DNA of 64,000 nt from Bursaphelenchus xylophilus. Lineage: Eukaryota > Nematoda > Chromadorea > Rhabditida > Aphelenchoididae. This document shows positions 45,263 through 57,600 of the stretch, one piece after another. The stretch is from assembly GCA_904066235.2 (NCBI GenBank), contig CAJFCV020000006.1:1612001-1676000 (forward strand), given 5' to 3'. The notes beneath the pieces are model-generated. The model ran no database searches, was not told the DNA's origin, and saw only the letters and a list, made by a program, of their open reading frames with translations. A program made the translations under genes and the position numbers. Position 1 is the stretch's first letter, and each line of letters starts with the position of its first letter.

Positions 45263-48200
45263 TCAAACTTTCAAAGGTACCAGTCGACGTCGGAAAATGA
45301 GAGGTACGGCGATCGTGCCGAGAAGGACGAGAATTTCAATGTCCCACGAAATGGTCGGACCAAAGGCTTGGTAGATGTTGCTGAAATCAACAAGTTTTGC
45401 TATTATTATTTTCATAAAGTGCATGGACGTTTTCTCACTTCCGCACTTTGCATTCTGAACCTTTTCCCACGCTTGTCACTAGCGCACAAGCTCAAAAAAA
45501 TAGCCGTTTTCACTGTTTGTTGTTCGAAATGTTTCAGTCAATGATAAAAGACCCTGAAAAGTACCAAAAAACACAATGCCAAAATATTGCCAAAATGGCG
45601 GGAAAATTGCATTCAAAGTCGTTCTAAAAATTGCTTAACCTTCAAAGTTGGGCTAGACTGGACCGAGCGAGTTTGAAAAATTGCGCCGTCCTTTTCCGGC
45701 ACTCCAAGGGGGCCCTGCGCCGGGGCCAATGCGCTATCTGAAAGTTTGCTGAAAATCATAGGGCGCAGCTCGGAGAACTTCCGCGGGCACAGCTCGAAAA
45801 CAAGCTGAAACTTAGCTCCGGCGAGCTGCGAAACGTTGTTTTCCGCGCTGCGCCCTACCATTTTTGTTTCGGGACACAACAATTTTCAGCAAACCCTCAG
45901 CAAACTTTCAGATAGCATATTGGCCCCCGGCCTCTAATCGGCCCTTACAATTGTCAGCCGCAAAGCGAAAATTGGGATTTCCAATAAAAGTAAAAGGCAA
46001 AGTCAAGCTTCAGAGCCATGTCTAGGCCGGGCTGGACCATAGGTCCACGCCGCCGGGCCTGGCTTCGAAAATCTGAGAAGCACCGCACTGCAGGTTGACG
46101 CCAAGTCTTTCCCTGATGTGTCAAGGTTCTCTCTCCTGAAAATAATTATTTTTGTTTTCTTGACATATTGTCCAGCCTGTTTCTCCATGAAGATGGACTG
46201 AAAAGTGGTCAAGTAAGTTATTATTAGCAAGAGGAGGTGTTCTTCTTTCATTTTATGCCAAAAATGTTGATTTTGTTTCAGGGAAACATACAGAATTCAT
46301 CCAATTCGCGGAGCTAGTTTTTAATGACCATAGATAATGCAAGTCCACTTATTTCGTTTTTTCGTCATTGAGTTAGCAATACAAGTTTGCCTAAGACTTA
46401 GAGGAGACCTCACTCTTTCGGGTTGTTGACTTGGCGTCAACCTGCACTGCGCCGGGCCGGCTTCGACGGCCGGAGACCCGGAAATGCCAGAAACCCGGCC
46501 CTCTAGCCATGTCTGTCCACAAAACTTCTAGCACTTCCCTACCTAAAGAACCCTCTGAAACATCAATTTTTTGAGAAAATATGTTTTCCCACCTGATAAT
46601 CAACGGCCCAGTCAGCCTCGCCATGCTCCCGAACATCTGCTGAATCCCCTGCAACGTCGCTTGTCGCCTCGGCCCGATAATCTGCGTAAACATTGTGTTC
46701 ATTGAGAGATTTATCGTGGGAAACGCGATCCCAATGCACAGTGAGTACGCAATGTAAAACAAGTAAATATTCATCGGTTTCACGGTGTCGCACCAGTCGA
46801 ATCGGTCGCTGTTACAGCCCACCGGCTCTGTGGTGGAGTTGAAGAGGTCGAGGTTGTTGTAGGTGGAGAGGTGGCCCGGTAGAAATGGGTAGGAATATGT
46901 GACAATGTGGAAGAGCAAGAGGATACATAGGCCGAGTATGCAGCATTTTCGGTAGTTGACACTGTAAAATGAGGTTGAACAAGGTTACAGTAAGCTTTTA
47001 GAAGGATTTGAGGGCATTTGGGAGGGATTTGATGAGCTTCCCTGATCTTCAGGGTTTTCGTGGTGGGACCCAAAAAATCCGTTAATATCGCGTAATTTTG
47101 AAAATAAAACAAAATCATCGATGTAGTAATTAGTAAAATACGTTTCTTTCCTTCTGATTCTAAATTTTGACGGTTTCCCCTGATCTTCAGGGTTTTCGTG
47201 GTGGGACCCAAAAAATTGGGATAATAGCGCTAATTTTGAAAATAGAATAAAATTGTCGATGTAATTATTAGTCAAATACCCTACAATGTACATTTTCAAG
47301 ATTCTGACAGGTTCCCTGATCTTCAGGGTTTTCGTGGTGGGACCAAAAAAATTGCGATAATCTTGCGTAGCCGTCGCTCACCGTTTATCCATCTTGAACA
47401 CCACAAACGAGCCGTATATCAGGAACGCTAGCGTACTCAAAACTGCATGGGAAGTGGCGACAACCGTGACAGCCTCCTTTTTCGTCAACGCGAAAATCGT
47501 CATAGCCATGGGACTGCCCAACGTCTCCAAGTTTGTGTAGGTGAACATTTGAGTGAAGCGGATGAAACAGCAAATAAAGACGGCCAGCTTGTCGTATGGA
47601 GGGAGCTTCACCTTCTCCAGCTCGCCATTTTCCTGGAATTTTTTATTATTTTTTTTTTTGAATTTTTTTTTAAATTTTACACATATTCTGATCATAGATC
47701 ATTTATCAATCCCTTCAAATTTTAGCTCGAGATCTGTAAAGACAGCCGAGTTATTCAAATAACAAAAAAAAAATCGTGGCCGAGAGAGCACGCGAAATGC
47801 GGAGAGCGGTCAGAGAAAAATCGGCTTTTTGGCCATATCTTTGCCAGTTTTGTACGGAAAAATTGATTTTTTGTGGAAACATTACCCTCTTAAATTGTAG
47901 AAATAACCGTGCAACTTTTCAGGGGGGAAATTCGCAAAAAAAAATTTCACATTTTTCACAAACTTTTGAGCTAAAAATCTCGGTCGTTTTTTCGAAGCGC
48001 GGACTAAAAATCTCGCATATGTCTTAGAGAATACGATAGAAATTGGCATAAAAATTTTCGTGACAAAATTCGGGAAAAAATGTTCACTCCCCCTCATTTT
48101 GAAAATTGAAAAAATGAGGCGTGACATGTTATACGATGGAATTTTTTTTCAAATTGAGAAAAATTGGGTGTGACATCTTAATTTGAAAAAAAATTGCATT

Positions 48201-50288
48201 GTATAAGATGTCACACCTAATTTTTTCAATTTGAAATAAAACTTTTCATCGTATAACATGTCACACCTCATTTTTTCAATTTGAAAAAAAACTTTTCATC
48301 GTATAACATGTCACACCTCATTTTTTCAATTTTAAAAAAGTTTTCATCGTATAAGATGTCACACCTCATTTTTCATTTTTCAAAATTCGGGAGTGTTCAA
48401 AAAAGGGGGAGAGTTCAGGCTCAACCATTTAGCACAACAAAATCTCACATTGACCTGGACCCTCTTCGCGATTCCGGCGTATTTTTCTTCGAACATGAAG
48501 AAAACAACGAAAATTCCGGCAAAATTCACAACCATCGCGATGAATGATGGGGCTGTGTACATGTTAATCAGCATGCCTCCGACGAGATTCCAGCCCGGAT
48601 AACCCATCGGGGTGAAGAGGAGTTGAACCGCTGGTCCAGTCGTCATTCCCAACGCAAAGCCGCCAGTGATGAAGGCGATGGTCCTGGAGCGGTCGTCCGC
48701 TTTGCTGGCCATCACTCCGTAGCTGCGCAGCAGACTGAAAACCCCTGAAAAGTGCGTAAAAAAGATTGGAATTGACAAAGCGAAATAAGCGTCCGCTTAC
48801 CAGCCGAAAATCCGACAATGGCTCGGGAAGAAAAGACTATGTATCTCCTCGCCGGATGGCTCTCAAACACCTGCGCCGTGAAATACATGATATTCCCGAG
48901 GATGCTGAGGGCGAGACACGCGATGATCGGATACTTTACATTCTTCTGTTTATTGCTCCAGAATCCAATCAAAGGAGCGCCAAGGATTTGACCAAACGAA
49001 TAGACCGCAATTACGTTACCGTAGAAACGCTCCGTGGACGTGGGATCTAACTGAAATCATATTTTTTGGGTAAGGAAAAGACGTATTTTAGAGCAAAACT
49101 TTCGAAAAATTGCACAGTGCAAGAAAAAATTCAAAAAAAAATCCGCACAGTGCAAAAGTATAGGCTTTTTGAAAGTAAGATTTTGCACAGTGCGAAAATT
49201 TAGGCTTTTTTCAACTAGATTATTGCACTGTGCAAAAATTTAGGCTTTTTATAGCTATAAAACGGCACTGTGCAAAAGCATAGGCTTTTTATAACTAGAA
49301 GATTGCACAGTGCAAAAGTATAGGCTTTTTGAAACTAAGATTTTGCACTGTGAAAAAATTTAGGTTAAATTCATTCTAGTTTTTTGCACTGTACGAAAAT
49401 TTGGGTTTATTTAGAACCTACACAGTGTAAACTTAAAAAAAGGTGCTCTCGACCACACCGCACAGTGCAAAAATGTCGACTTTTTTCAACTAGATGATTG
49501 CACTGTGCAAAAATCTAGGCTTTTTTCAACTATAAAATTGCACAGTGCAAAAGCGTAGGCTTTTTTTCAACTATGAAATTGCACTGTGCAAAAAATGCTT
49601 GAAGAATTTCAGTTTGCGTTTTTTCCATTGGCAGCTGCAAAATTCTAAGTTGCCCGATTTCCGAAAAGTTCCAAATGCCCACAATCACACTGCACTGTGC
49701 AAAAATTTAGGCTTTTCTTTCACCTAAAAATGTGCACAGTGAAGAAATGTGGGCTTTTCCGAACTAAAGTTTTGCACTGTGCAAAATTCTAGGCTTTTTT
49801 CAACTACGAAATTGCACAGTGCAAAATCCTAGGCTTTTTTCAACTACAAAATTGCACAGTGCGAAAATATAGGCTTTTTTAAACTATAAAATTGCACAGT
49901 GCAAAATCCTAGGCTTTTTTCAACTACAAAATTGCACAGTGCGAAAATATAGGCTTTTTTAAACTATAAAATTGCACAGTGCAAAATCCTAGGCTTTTTT
50001 CAACTACAAAACCGCACTGTGAAAAACAAATATTTTTTCGCTTATTGACCGAGAACAAATCATTTCCGAAACCCGAAAAACTCCACTTACAATCTGCAAA
50101 TAGGGCCACATGGAGCTGAAATACAGGCTGAATTGGATGGCGTTCAAGTAGCTCAAGATGACCATGATATAAATCGACTTCCATGGAGTTTTGTCGACAA
50201 TTTTAGTTTTATTATCCAGTTTCAAATTGTTTTTAGAGACTTCTTTAACAATTTCCTCACCAATTTCAGCAGTAATTTTTGCGGACAT
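45263..50288 (-). CDS. MFSD8/CLN7-like major facilitator transporter
   Basis: Six exons in transcript order, 50091-50288, 48801-49050, 48449-48744, 47382-47632, 46593-46961 and 45263-45380, join in phases 0, 1, 0, 2 and 2 to give 493 residues. After a polar N-terminus (1-33), TM1 includes LNAIQFSLYFSSMWPYLQ, a hallmark of this branch. GQILGAPLIGFWSNK is the TM2-TM3 loop motif A. YIVFSSRAIVGFSAG and SYGVMASKADDRSRTIAF follow. GMLINMYTAPSF in exon 3 matches the INMYT motif of MFSD8. Exon 5 carries PRRQATLQGIQQMFGSMARL and exon 6 the last helix with RRRLVPLKV. Twelve TM segments are expected. MFSD8 in animals is a lysosomal membrane protein; nematodes have several paralogues, so substrate and site are not certain here. 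Every intron is filled with repeats. Confidence 0.85.
45721..45929. mobile_element. about 209-bp MITE in transporter intron 5
   Basis: Inverted ends CGGGGCCAATGCGCTATCTG and CAGATAGCATATTGGCCCCC, followed inward by AAAGTTTGCTGAAAAT on both sides. No coding capacity. Confidence 0.75.
46010..46520. mobile_element. inverted-repeat element in transporter intron 5
   Basis: Arms contain AGCCATGTCTAGGCC, CGCCGGGCC and GCACTGCAGGTTGACGCCAA (about 46014-46108), with the inverse at 46429-46512. It keeps open a minus-strand frame that runs on from exon 5, which is an alternative to splicing but lacks the last helix. Confidence 0.65.
46980..47350 (-). repeat. GGGACC repeats in transporter intron 4
   Basis: Three copies of GATCTTCAGGGTTTTCGTGG then TGGGACCCAAAAAAT, about 137 bp apart, each followed by an AT-rich block. 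They are the reverse complement of the 50.6-51.3-kb array. Confidence 0.85.
47760..48372. repeat. FAM-B fragment and CATCGTATAACATGTCACACC array in transporter intron 3
   Basis: 47765-48060 is FAM-B internal sequence (GAGAGAGCACGCG, GGAGAGCGGTCAGAG). 48090-48372 holds five or six units containing ATCGTATAAcATGTCACACC with T-rich spacers. Confidence 0.75.
49105..50035 (+). repeat. DYAD-40 array in transporter intron 1
   Basis: More than 20 units in plus orientation (antisense to the gene). A pair of units (AAAATCCTAGGCTTTTTTCA and AAAATATAGGCTTTTTTAAA) alternates regularly at 49795-50015, suggesting an 80-bp higher-order repeat. Confidence 0.9.
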
Positions 50289-50599
50289 CCCGTGAAAAAC
50301 ACAAAATTAAATTTTTCGAAGAAATTAGAACTTTTAAAGTCAACTCGCCCAAATTTTTATTCACAATGCACGGAAATGTTAGTGCAAACAGATAATTTAT
50401 GCAAATTCAAGTGTCCGGTGACCTTGATTCAAGTTATAACTCATGAATTCCTCGATTCTAGTTGGTATTTTGTGGTCACAATGGAATTATGTGCAATGAA
50501 GAGGATATTTTTTTCTTTTTTTTTTAATATGCGATATATTTTATAATCTGCATACGATTTACAAAAAAAAATGGATATAAATTTTTGCGAAGTTCTGCA
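50289..50599. other. upstream region of the transporter gene
   Basis: Non-repetitive AT-rich sequence. No promoter element can be singled out. Confidence 0.4.
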
Positions 50600-51350
50600 A
50601 TAAATTTTGGCTTTTTTGGGTCCCACCACGAAAACATGAAAATCAGGGGAGGATAAAAAATGTTGATAAATTTAGAATCAGAGGAAAAGGCAATGTATTT
50701 TACAATCAACTACATCGACGATTTTATTTTCAAAATTACGTGATATTAACGGGTTTTTTGGGTCCCACCATGAAAACCTGAAAATCAGGGAAAACCGTCA
50801 AAATTTAGAATCAGAGGAAAAGGCAACGTATTTTACAATCGACTACATCGACGATTTTATTTTATTTTCAAAATTATGCGAGATTACGGATTTTTTGGGT
50901 CCCACCACGAAAGCATGAAAATCAAGGGAGGATACAAAATGTTGAATAGGAACAAGACAACATATTTTACAATCAACTATCGGCGATTTTACTTTCTTTC
51001 CAAAATTATGCGAGATTAACGGATTTTTTGGGTCCCACCACGAAAACCTGAAAATCAGGGGAACCCGTCAAAATTTAGAATCAGAGGAAAAGGCAACGTA
51101 TTTTACAATCAACTACATCGACGATTTTATTTTATTTTCAAAATTATGCGAGATTAACGGATTTTTTGGGTCCCACCACGAAAACCTGAAAATCAGGGAA
51201 AACCGTCAAAATTTAGAATCAGAACAAAAGACAACGCATTTTACTAATAACTACATCGGCTATTTTATTTTATATTGAAAATTATGCGATATCGCGGACT
51301 TTTTTGGGTCCCACCACGAAAACCCTGAAGATCAGGAGAACTCATCAAAT
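50600..51350 (+). repeat. about 138-bp GGGACC tandem array
   Basis: Landmark GGGTCCCACC at 50618, 50760, 50897, 51030, 51168 and 51306, spacing 133-142 bp. Each unit then has CACGAAAACCTGAAAATCAG and ACTACATCGACGATTTTATT. It lies between the transporter start and the AMP deaminase stop. Confidence 0.9.
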
Positions 51351-51435
51351 CCCTCCCAAAATGCCTGCAAATTCTTCTAAAAGCCTACTGTAGCGCGTTT
51401 AAAGTTCAAAACTCTCCAATTTTTCAAATATTATA

Positions 51436-51441
51436 TTTATT
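51436..51441 (-). terminator. AATAAA poly(A) signal of AMP deaminase
   Basis: Minus-strand hexamer about 205 bp beyond the stop codon at 51646. Confidence 0.5.
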
Positions 51442-51645
51442 AAATCATCTGCGAACAAAAATTTTCAAAAATACAAACATTGTCGTTATAAAAATCACAA
51501 AGAATAGTGAAAAATTCAATTTACAAAAGAAAAAGAATTGAGTATGGGATGCAAAAACCAGTTGGATGACACGTCAAGGGCTTTTAAATCTTAACAAAAG
51601 ATACTGCAACAAAAATTTTTTTTTTTTTTGAAAATTACTGTAGGA

Positions 51646-54600
51646 TTACAAATGATGTGAGCGGAACAAGTTGTAGAGTTCGTCGACGAGGGCTTCGTGT
51701 CTGAATGAAACTCGGATGTCGGGGACATTGGTTCGGGCGACGTCGTTGCCCAGGACGCCTTCTTCTTTGTAGTTGGGACCGAGCCAGTGGATCTTTACCT
51801 TGTCTTCGAAGCCGGACTGGAGCACCGAATTGCGGGCCAGCTCGCACATGTCGCAGCTGGACAGCTTCCAGACCTACAGACAACATTATACGTTGATAAA
51901 AATTCGTTTTAAAGTAATGTTGGAAAATTTTTGGTCCCATCACGAAAACATGAATTTACCCAGTTCACTTCAAAATTGCTATAAACCATTCAATATGGTC
52001 TAAAATTGAAGACAAGGTCAATTTTCCGGTAATACATTCACTTTCAAACCCATTTTTCCTATTATATTATCCATGAGACACCTGATGTAAAATTGTCTAC
52101 AGCTCTCCTAAAACCAACTAAACCATCAAAATCCATATCCAAGAATATTCAGCGACCTTTAAGCTTTCTATAAACCCCAGAATTCCCCTTACTTCCACTC
52201 TACACTAACCAGTTTTCGCCTATATTATCCATGAGACACCTGATATTGAAACCGCTGAAAACTTTCTCAAACTATCGTAAACCACCAAAATAGCTGTTCC
52301 ATTGTCCTCAATAGACCCTACTCTCTCCATACTATTCAAAACTACCCATCACACCACTGAATACTATCCAAACTTCGCAGATGCCTCATGGATAATATAG
52401 ACAAAATTTAGATAGTATTCAGCCGTATGATATGCAATTTACGGAGAGAGTAGGGCCTGTTGAGGACGAAGAAACAGCTTTTTTGTTGATTTAGGTCAGC
52501 TTGAAAAAGTTGTCAGCGGTTTCAATAGCAGATGCCTCATGGATAATATAGGCGAAAACTGATTGATGTAGAGTGGAAGTAGGGAGAGTTTAGGGTTTTA
52601 TAGAAATCTTGAGGGTCGCTGAATATTCTTGGATATGGATTTTGATGGTTTAGTTGGTTTTAGGAGAGCTGTAGACAATTTGAGTAACAAGTGTCTCATG
52701 GATAATATAATAAGAAAAATGAGAGTAAGAGCTGTTGAGGGCTTATTAAATCATCAAAGAACTTCTATTTTGATGATTTAGATCATTTCGAGGAAGTTGT
52801 CAGCGTTTTCAATATCAGTTGCCTTATGAATAATATACCCCTCATGGATAATATTGGATAATAAACAGCTCCGAACTTCTTGTATTTCTCCCTACCTGTG
52901 CGGCAATGCTGAATTCCTCCATCAGGGCCTCTTTGGTGAAGTGGAATTGGAGCGGGTCGTCCGTGGAGATCGACACATTCAGGCCTTTCATTAGGTATTC
53001 CGGGAGTGGGTTTCGATGATAGCTGATGAATAGGGAATTATTCGAGAGTGGCGACATGGCCATTCCCATTTGGGTCAAGTAGAAAAGATACTGCAGAACG
53101 GGGACTTTCCTCAACAGGAGGCCGTGAGAGATGCTTTCGGAGGTCAGATAGCCGATGATTAGGTGGTTCACATGGCCGGCTTCGCCGCAATGCGGGCGGA
53201 GGGCGAATGTGTTTAGGCCTCGCATGCGGCGGAACGCGTTCAAGGCGGTCAGATTCGCGTACATGTAGTACAAATAGTAGCTGTAGGGTGGGTTCTCGGG
53301 GTCGTTGTAGTCTGCGGGCTCGGGAGTTGTTTTGTCGAACTGAAAATTACATTATTCTAGCATCAAAATCCAAAAAAAATTTTTTTTTCAAAAATTTTTT
53401 TTTGCGAAAAATTTGTGCATACTCAAAGTGATATTTCCTAAGGTGTTTTTGAAGAGTTATCAGCTTTCATTTCACAAAAATCGCCACGATTTTTCGATGC
53501 CAAATTCAAAAATCGTCTCAAACTTTCGCACTGTGCGAAGACCTAGGCTAAAAAAAGCCTACGATTTTGCACTGTGCAACAACTTAGGCTAAAAAAGCCT
53601 ACGATTTTGCACTGTGCAGAAAATTTTTTCCATTTGACCGAAAAATGATTCAAATACCATTCAATGGTGCGTTACCGGCCTCAAGGCAATATTTCCTTAT
53701 CTAGTTACAAAATTTCGTCCAAAAACCCCCGAAAAATCACCAAAGCTTTACAAAAATTATATTACACATGACCACTTACATGCACATATTCGTGTTTGGA
53801 TTCGTCATCAACCGAGTCGATTCCACTGACATTCAGGAGGAACCTGAAGAGTTCGGGATGCGAATCCGGGTCGTTCGTGGCTTCGAACAGCGGTGTGAAC
53901 AGGTTGTCCAGGAATTCGTCAAAGTTTGCGATCATGTTCTTCTGCTTGTAGACATCACTAAAAAACCGTATTTTACGAAATAAAAATTTGCAAAACACCT
54001 TATTAACCTGATTTGACATTATTTTAGGCCTTTCAAAACAAAAAAATGCGTTTTTAAAATTTTTTGGTCCCACCACGAAAACTTTCAATTGTCCATAAAA
54101 GACCCCCAGGCTTTTTTAAAGCTTCAATATGCCCCAAAAAACGCCTCACCAACTTATTTGGCATATTTACACGACTTTCTCAACTTTTTTGGTCCCACCA
54201 CGAAAACTTTCAATCATCCATAAAAACCTCCCAGGGCTTTTTAAAGCTCCAATATACCCAAAAAAATTATTACCACCTAATTTGGCATATTTACACAACA
54301 TTTTCAACTTTTTGGGTCCCACCACGAAAACCCTGAAAATCAGGGAAACCCTGCAAATCCGCTCAAAACCAACATCTCTTACAATAATCGAGGGATCTGG
54401 ACCATCCATCTGACATTCGGCGACCAAACATCGTTCGTAATCGCCCATTTAGCCAGTCTATCCCATTCATCATTTTTTCGGCCATAAATCGATAGCCTTG
54501 GCTCTGCCTGCTGGTACTTCGAGTCCTCCAGATCCGATAGTACTTCTTTCAGGACTTCCGCAAAGTATTTTCCCTCCACATAATTGTCGGTTTTGATGAA

Positions 54601-57600
54601 AACTTCGCGCAGTGAGCTCTGGCCCACCGGATTGTACTTGGTGTTGAACTTGTCGAAGCGGTGGAAGGTGTTGCGGTCGGCGTGCACGTCGAGCATGTCC
54701 ACGCTGAGGTCGTAGGCGTCCAGACCGAGTTCCTCGAACAGTTCCTTCATCGTGATTTTGCGGTTTCCCTGGAAAATCCGACATTTTTTTTGATCACCAT
54801 ATTGTAGATGGGGTGGATGTCAAAAAATCAAATTCTTGATATTCCAACTCAATTTTTTTGGCCAAAATCTTTTCACATAACAAAATTGAAGGCCTTACCT
54901 GTTCCATGACGACCACATCGGCTTCGGTCTTCAGCTTCTTCTTGATGAAACGCAGCAAATGTTTTTGGTTCATGGAGGAGGCGGCGTGGATGTGCGTGTC
55001 CACCTTCCTGATGTTGTAAAAGTCGCGGTGCGGCACGGATTTCTGTTCGTGCAGCTCGCGGAGTTCGTTCAGCAGCACGTGCAGCTGGAATTTGGTTTGG
55101 AGGAAGGAGAGGCGGCGGTAGCAAAACGATTTCAGTGGGCCGTCCGCAATCATCGTGATCAGGCGCTCGTAATCCTTCAAAAACTGTTGCCGGCTGATGT
55201 AAAAGTTGGCCAATTCCGGGTGTAAGTCGCCTTGAGCGTTGAGAACTTCAACCTGGAGGGGGAAAATATAAATTTAGCCTTGTCTTCGGACTCAAACCGT
55301 CAATTTTACCTTATTTTAGACGATTTTTTGGGGAAAACCTCAATTTTCACTTTTTTTTCAAATTTCCTCCGGCTATATAACTCTAAATTCACATTCTAGG
55401 CCATAATCTTCAATAAAAAACCAAAATACATTACTCTATCTTCAGTTTCACATCAAAATCATCAATTTTTACCTTATTTTAAGCAATTTTATTTCAAAAT
55501 TTTGATTTTCTCAATTTTCCCCCAATCCCCTGTGGCTATTTTCACCTCCAACCGCCTCTACAGAGCATAAGCTATTTTGACCCAGATTAGCTCCACTTTC
55601 ACTGTTCAAAATCCATTTTTACCTTATTTTAGGCCATTTTCCTCCAAAATTTTAATTTTTCAATTTTTCTCTAATCCCGTGTGGCTATTTTCACCTCCAA
55701 CCATAGCTACAGGTCATAAACTTCAAAGAAAAAGCTATATGAAGTCAGATTAGCTCCACTTTCCCTGCTCAAAATCCATTTTTACCTTATTTTAGGCCAT
55801 TTTCCTGCAAAATTTTAATTTTTCAATTTTTCTCTAATCCCGTGTGGCTATTTTCACCTCCAACCATAGCTACAGGTCATAAACTTCAAAGAAAAAGCTA
55901 TATGAAGTCAGATTAGCTCCACTTCCACTGTTCAAAATCCATTTTTACCTTATTTTAGGCCATTTTTCCCCAAAATTTTGATTTTTTCAATTTTTACCTA
56001 ATCCCCTCTGGCTATTTTCATCCCAAATCTACCTTCACTTCATCTTCAATCTTTATGACACATTTTTCCGTCAAAAAAATCGACCTACCACGCCGTGTCT
56101 CCTCCCCAATTTGAAGGTTTCATACTTTGGGAGGGCTTGATTCAGGCCCCAATGGTCGACCGGCGGCTCCGGCGGATGGAATGAGGTATGTGCGGCTGGA
56201 AAACGATGCGCAATTACATTTTAATGCGAAATCAACGAGTTATTTTTGCATACTCAGGAACAGATGTGTTATTTTCAAGGGTTTTTGGAAGATTTTAGGG
56301 TGTAAAATGAAAAAAAATGTAAAAAAAACTCAAAACAAAGCAAAAAAACAAAGGAAAACCAAACATTGAAATACCCAAAATAAAATATAAAAAAATACAG
56401 TATCCAGAAGTCAAAATTAAGTCGAAATTCACCCGAAAATTTGACGAAATTCACCAAGAAATGGGAAAAATCACCAAAATCGAGTGAAAAATCGCAAAAC
56501 CAAAGTTGACAAAGCAAAAGGACACATGTTACAGTAATTCCCACAGCACAAGCTTAATTTACAACCCTTCAAGCATGTTTAAATTCCATTTCCAAGCCAC
56601 TAATCAGCTGAAAAAAGTACCCCAAGTGAGCGGGGCAGGGGGTGTTAGTCAATTTCTCGGCACGCCCTAACCTGAGCTGCGGCGTTCCTCCATCAGACGA
56701 CGGATTCTTTCTTGTTCGGCCTCTTCTTGTTGGATATACTGGCGTCGGCGCTCGTTTTCGAGCGAGGCTACTAAACAAAGCTTTTCAAAATTTACTGTAC
56801 CCAAAAATTATGTGATTTTCTTTGTTATCTAGCTATTACCTACGGAATTAGCGGTCAGAAATCAGTTGGAAGTGAAGTTCAGAGCTTTTCAGACCATTTG
56901 GGAACGAATTGGGTGAAAATCATGTTTTCGTGGCGGGACCATTTTGGTCCCACAGCGAAAACTTGATTAGTAGGAAATGAGGTCGAAAACGAGTTGAAAG
57001 TAAAGTTTAGAGTTTTTAAAGTGATATTATGATTATTTAAATTGAAATTTATGCATGGATCACACTTATATTACACTTGATGTTGAAGGACAAGACAAGC
57101 TCAACAAGTGTTTATAAAAGCCCCAAATATTGTCGGTAACGGGGAGCGTTGGGGAAAAAGACAATTGTGGAAACTGAAAAGTATTATTTCTCTTCGATGT
57201 ATGACTTTTTTGATCATTACTATTTTCCTGAATTAGTACTGTAAAGTAATAACTTTCTGATTTTTTTCATGAATACTCGACTTTCGGGTATTCGATGGTG
57301 CTGATTTCGAAAATGAGAAGTACATTTACGAAAAAAAAATCAAAAAGTACTACTTCACAGTGCTACTTGAAGGAAAAATTAACGATCAAAAAACGATACA
57401 TCGAAGAGAAATAATACTTTCCGGTTTCCCCAACTGTCTTTTTCCCCAATCGTCGCTCCCCATTACCGACTATATAATATTAGGGGCTTTTATAAAGACC
57501 TTATCTTATCCTTGAAGATCAAGTGTAATATAAGTGTGATCCATGCGTAAATCTCAATTTAAATAATCATAATACCACTTTACAAACTCTAGACTTCACT

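Noticed and set aside
46391..46592. Read-through C-terminus of the transporter from exon 5
   Set aside because: The open frame runs into an inverted-repeat element and lacks the last transmembrane helix; splicing to 45263-45380 fits phase and family instead.
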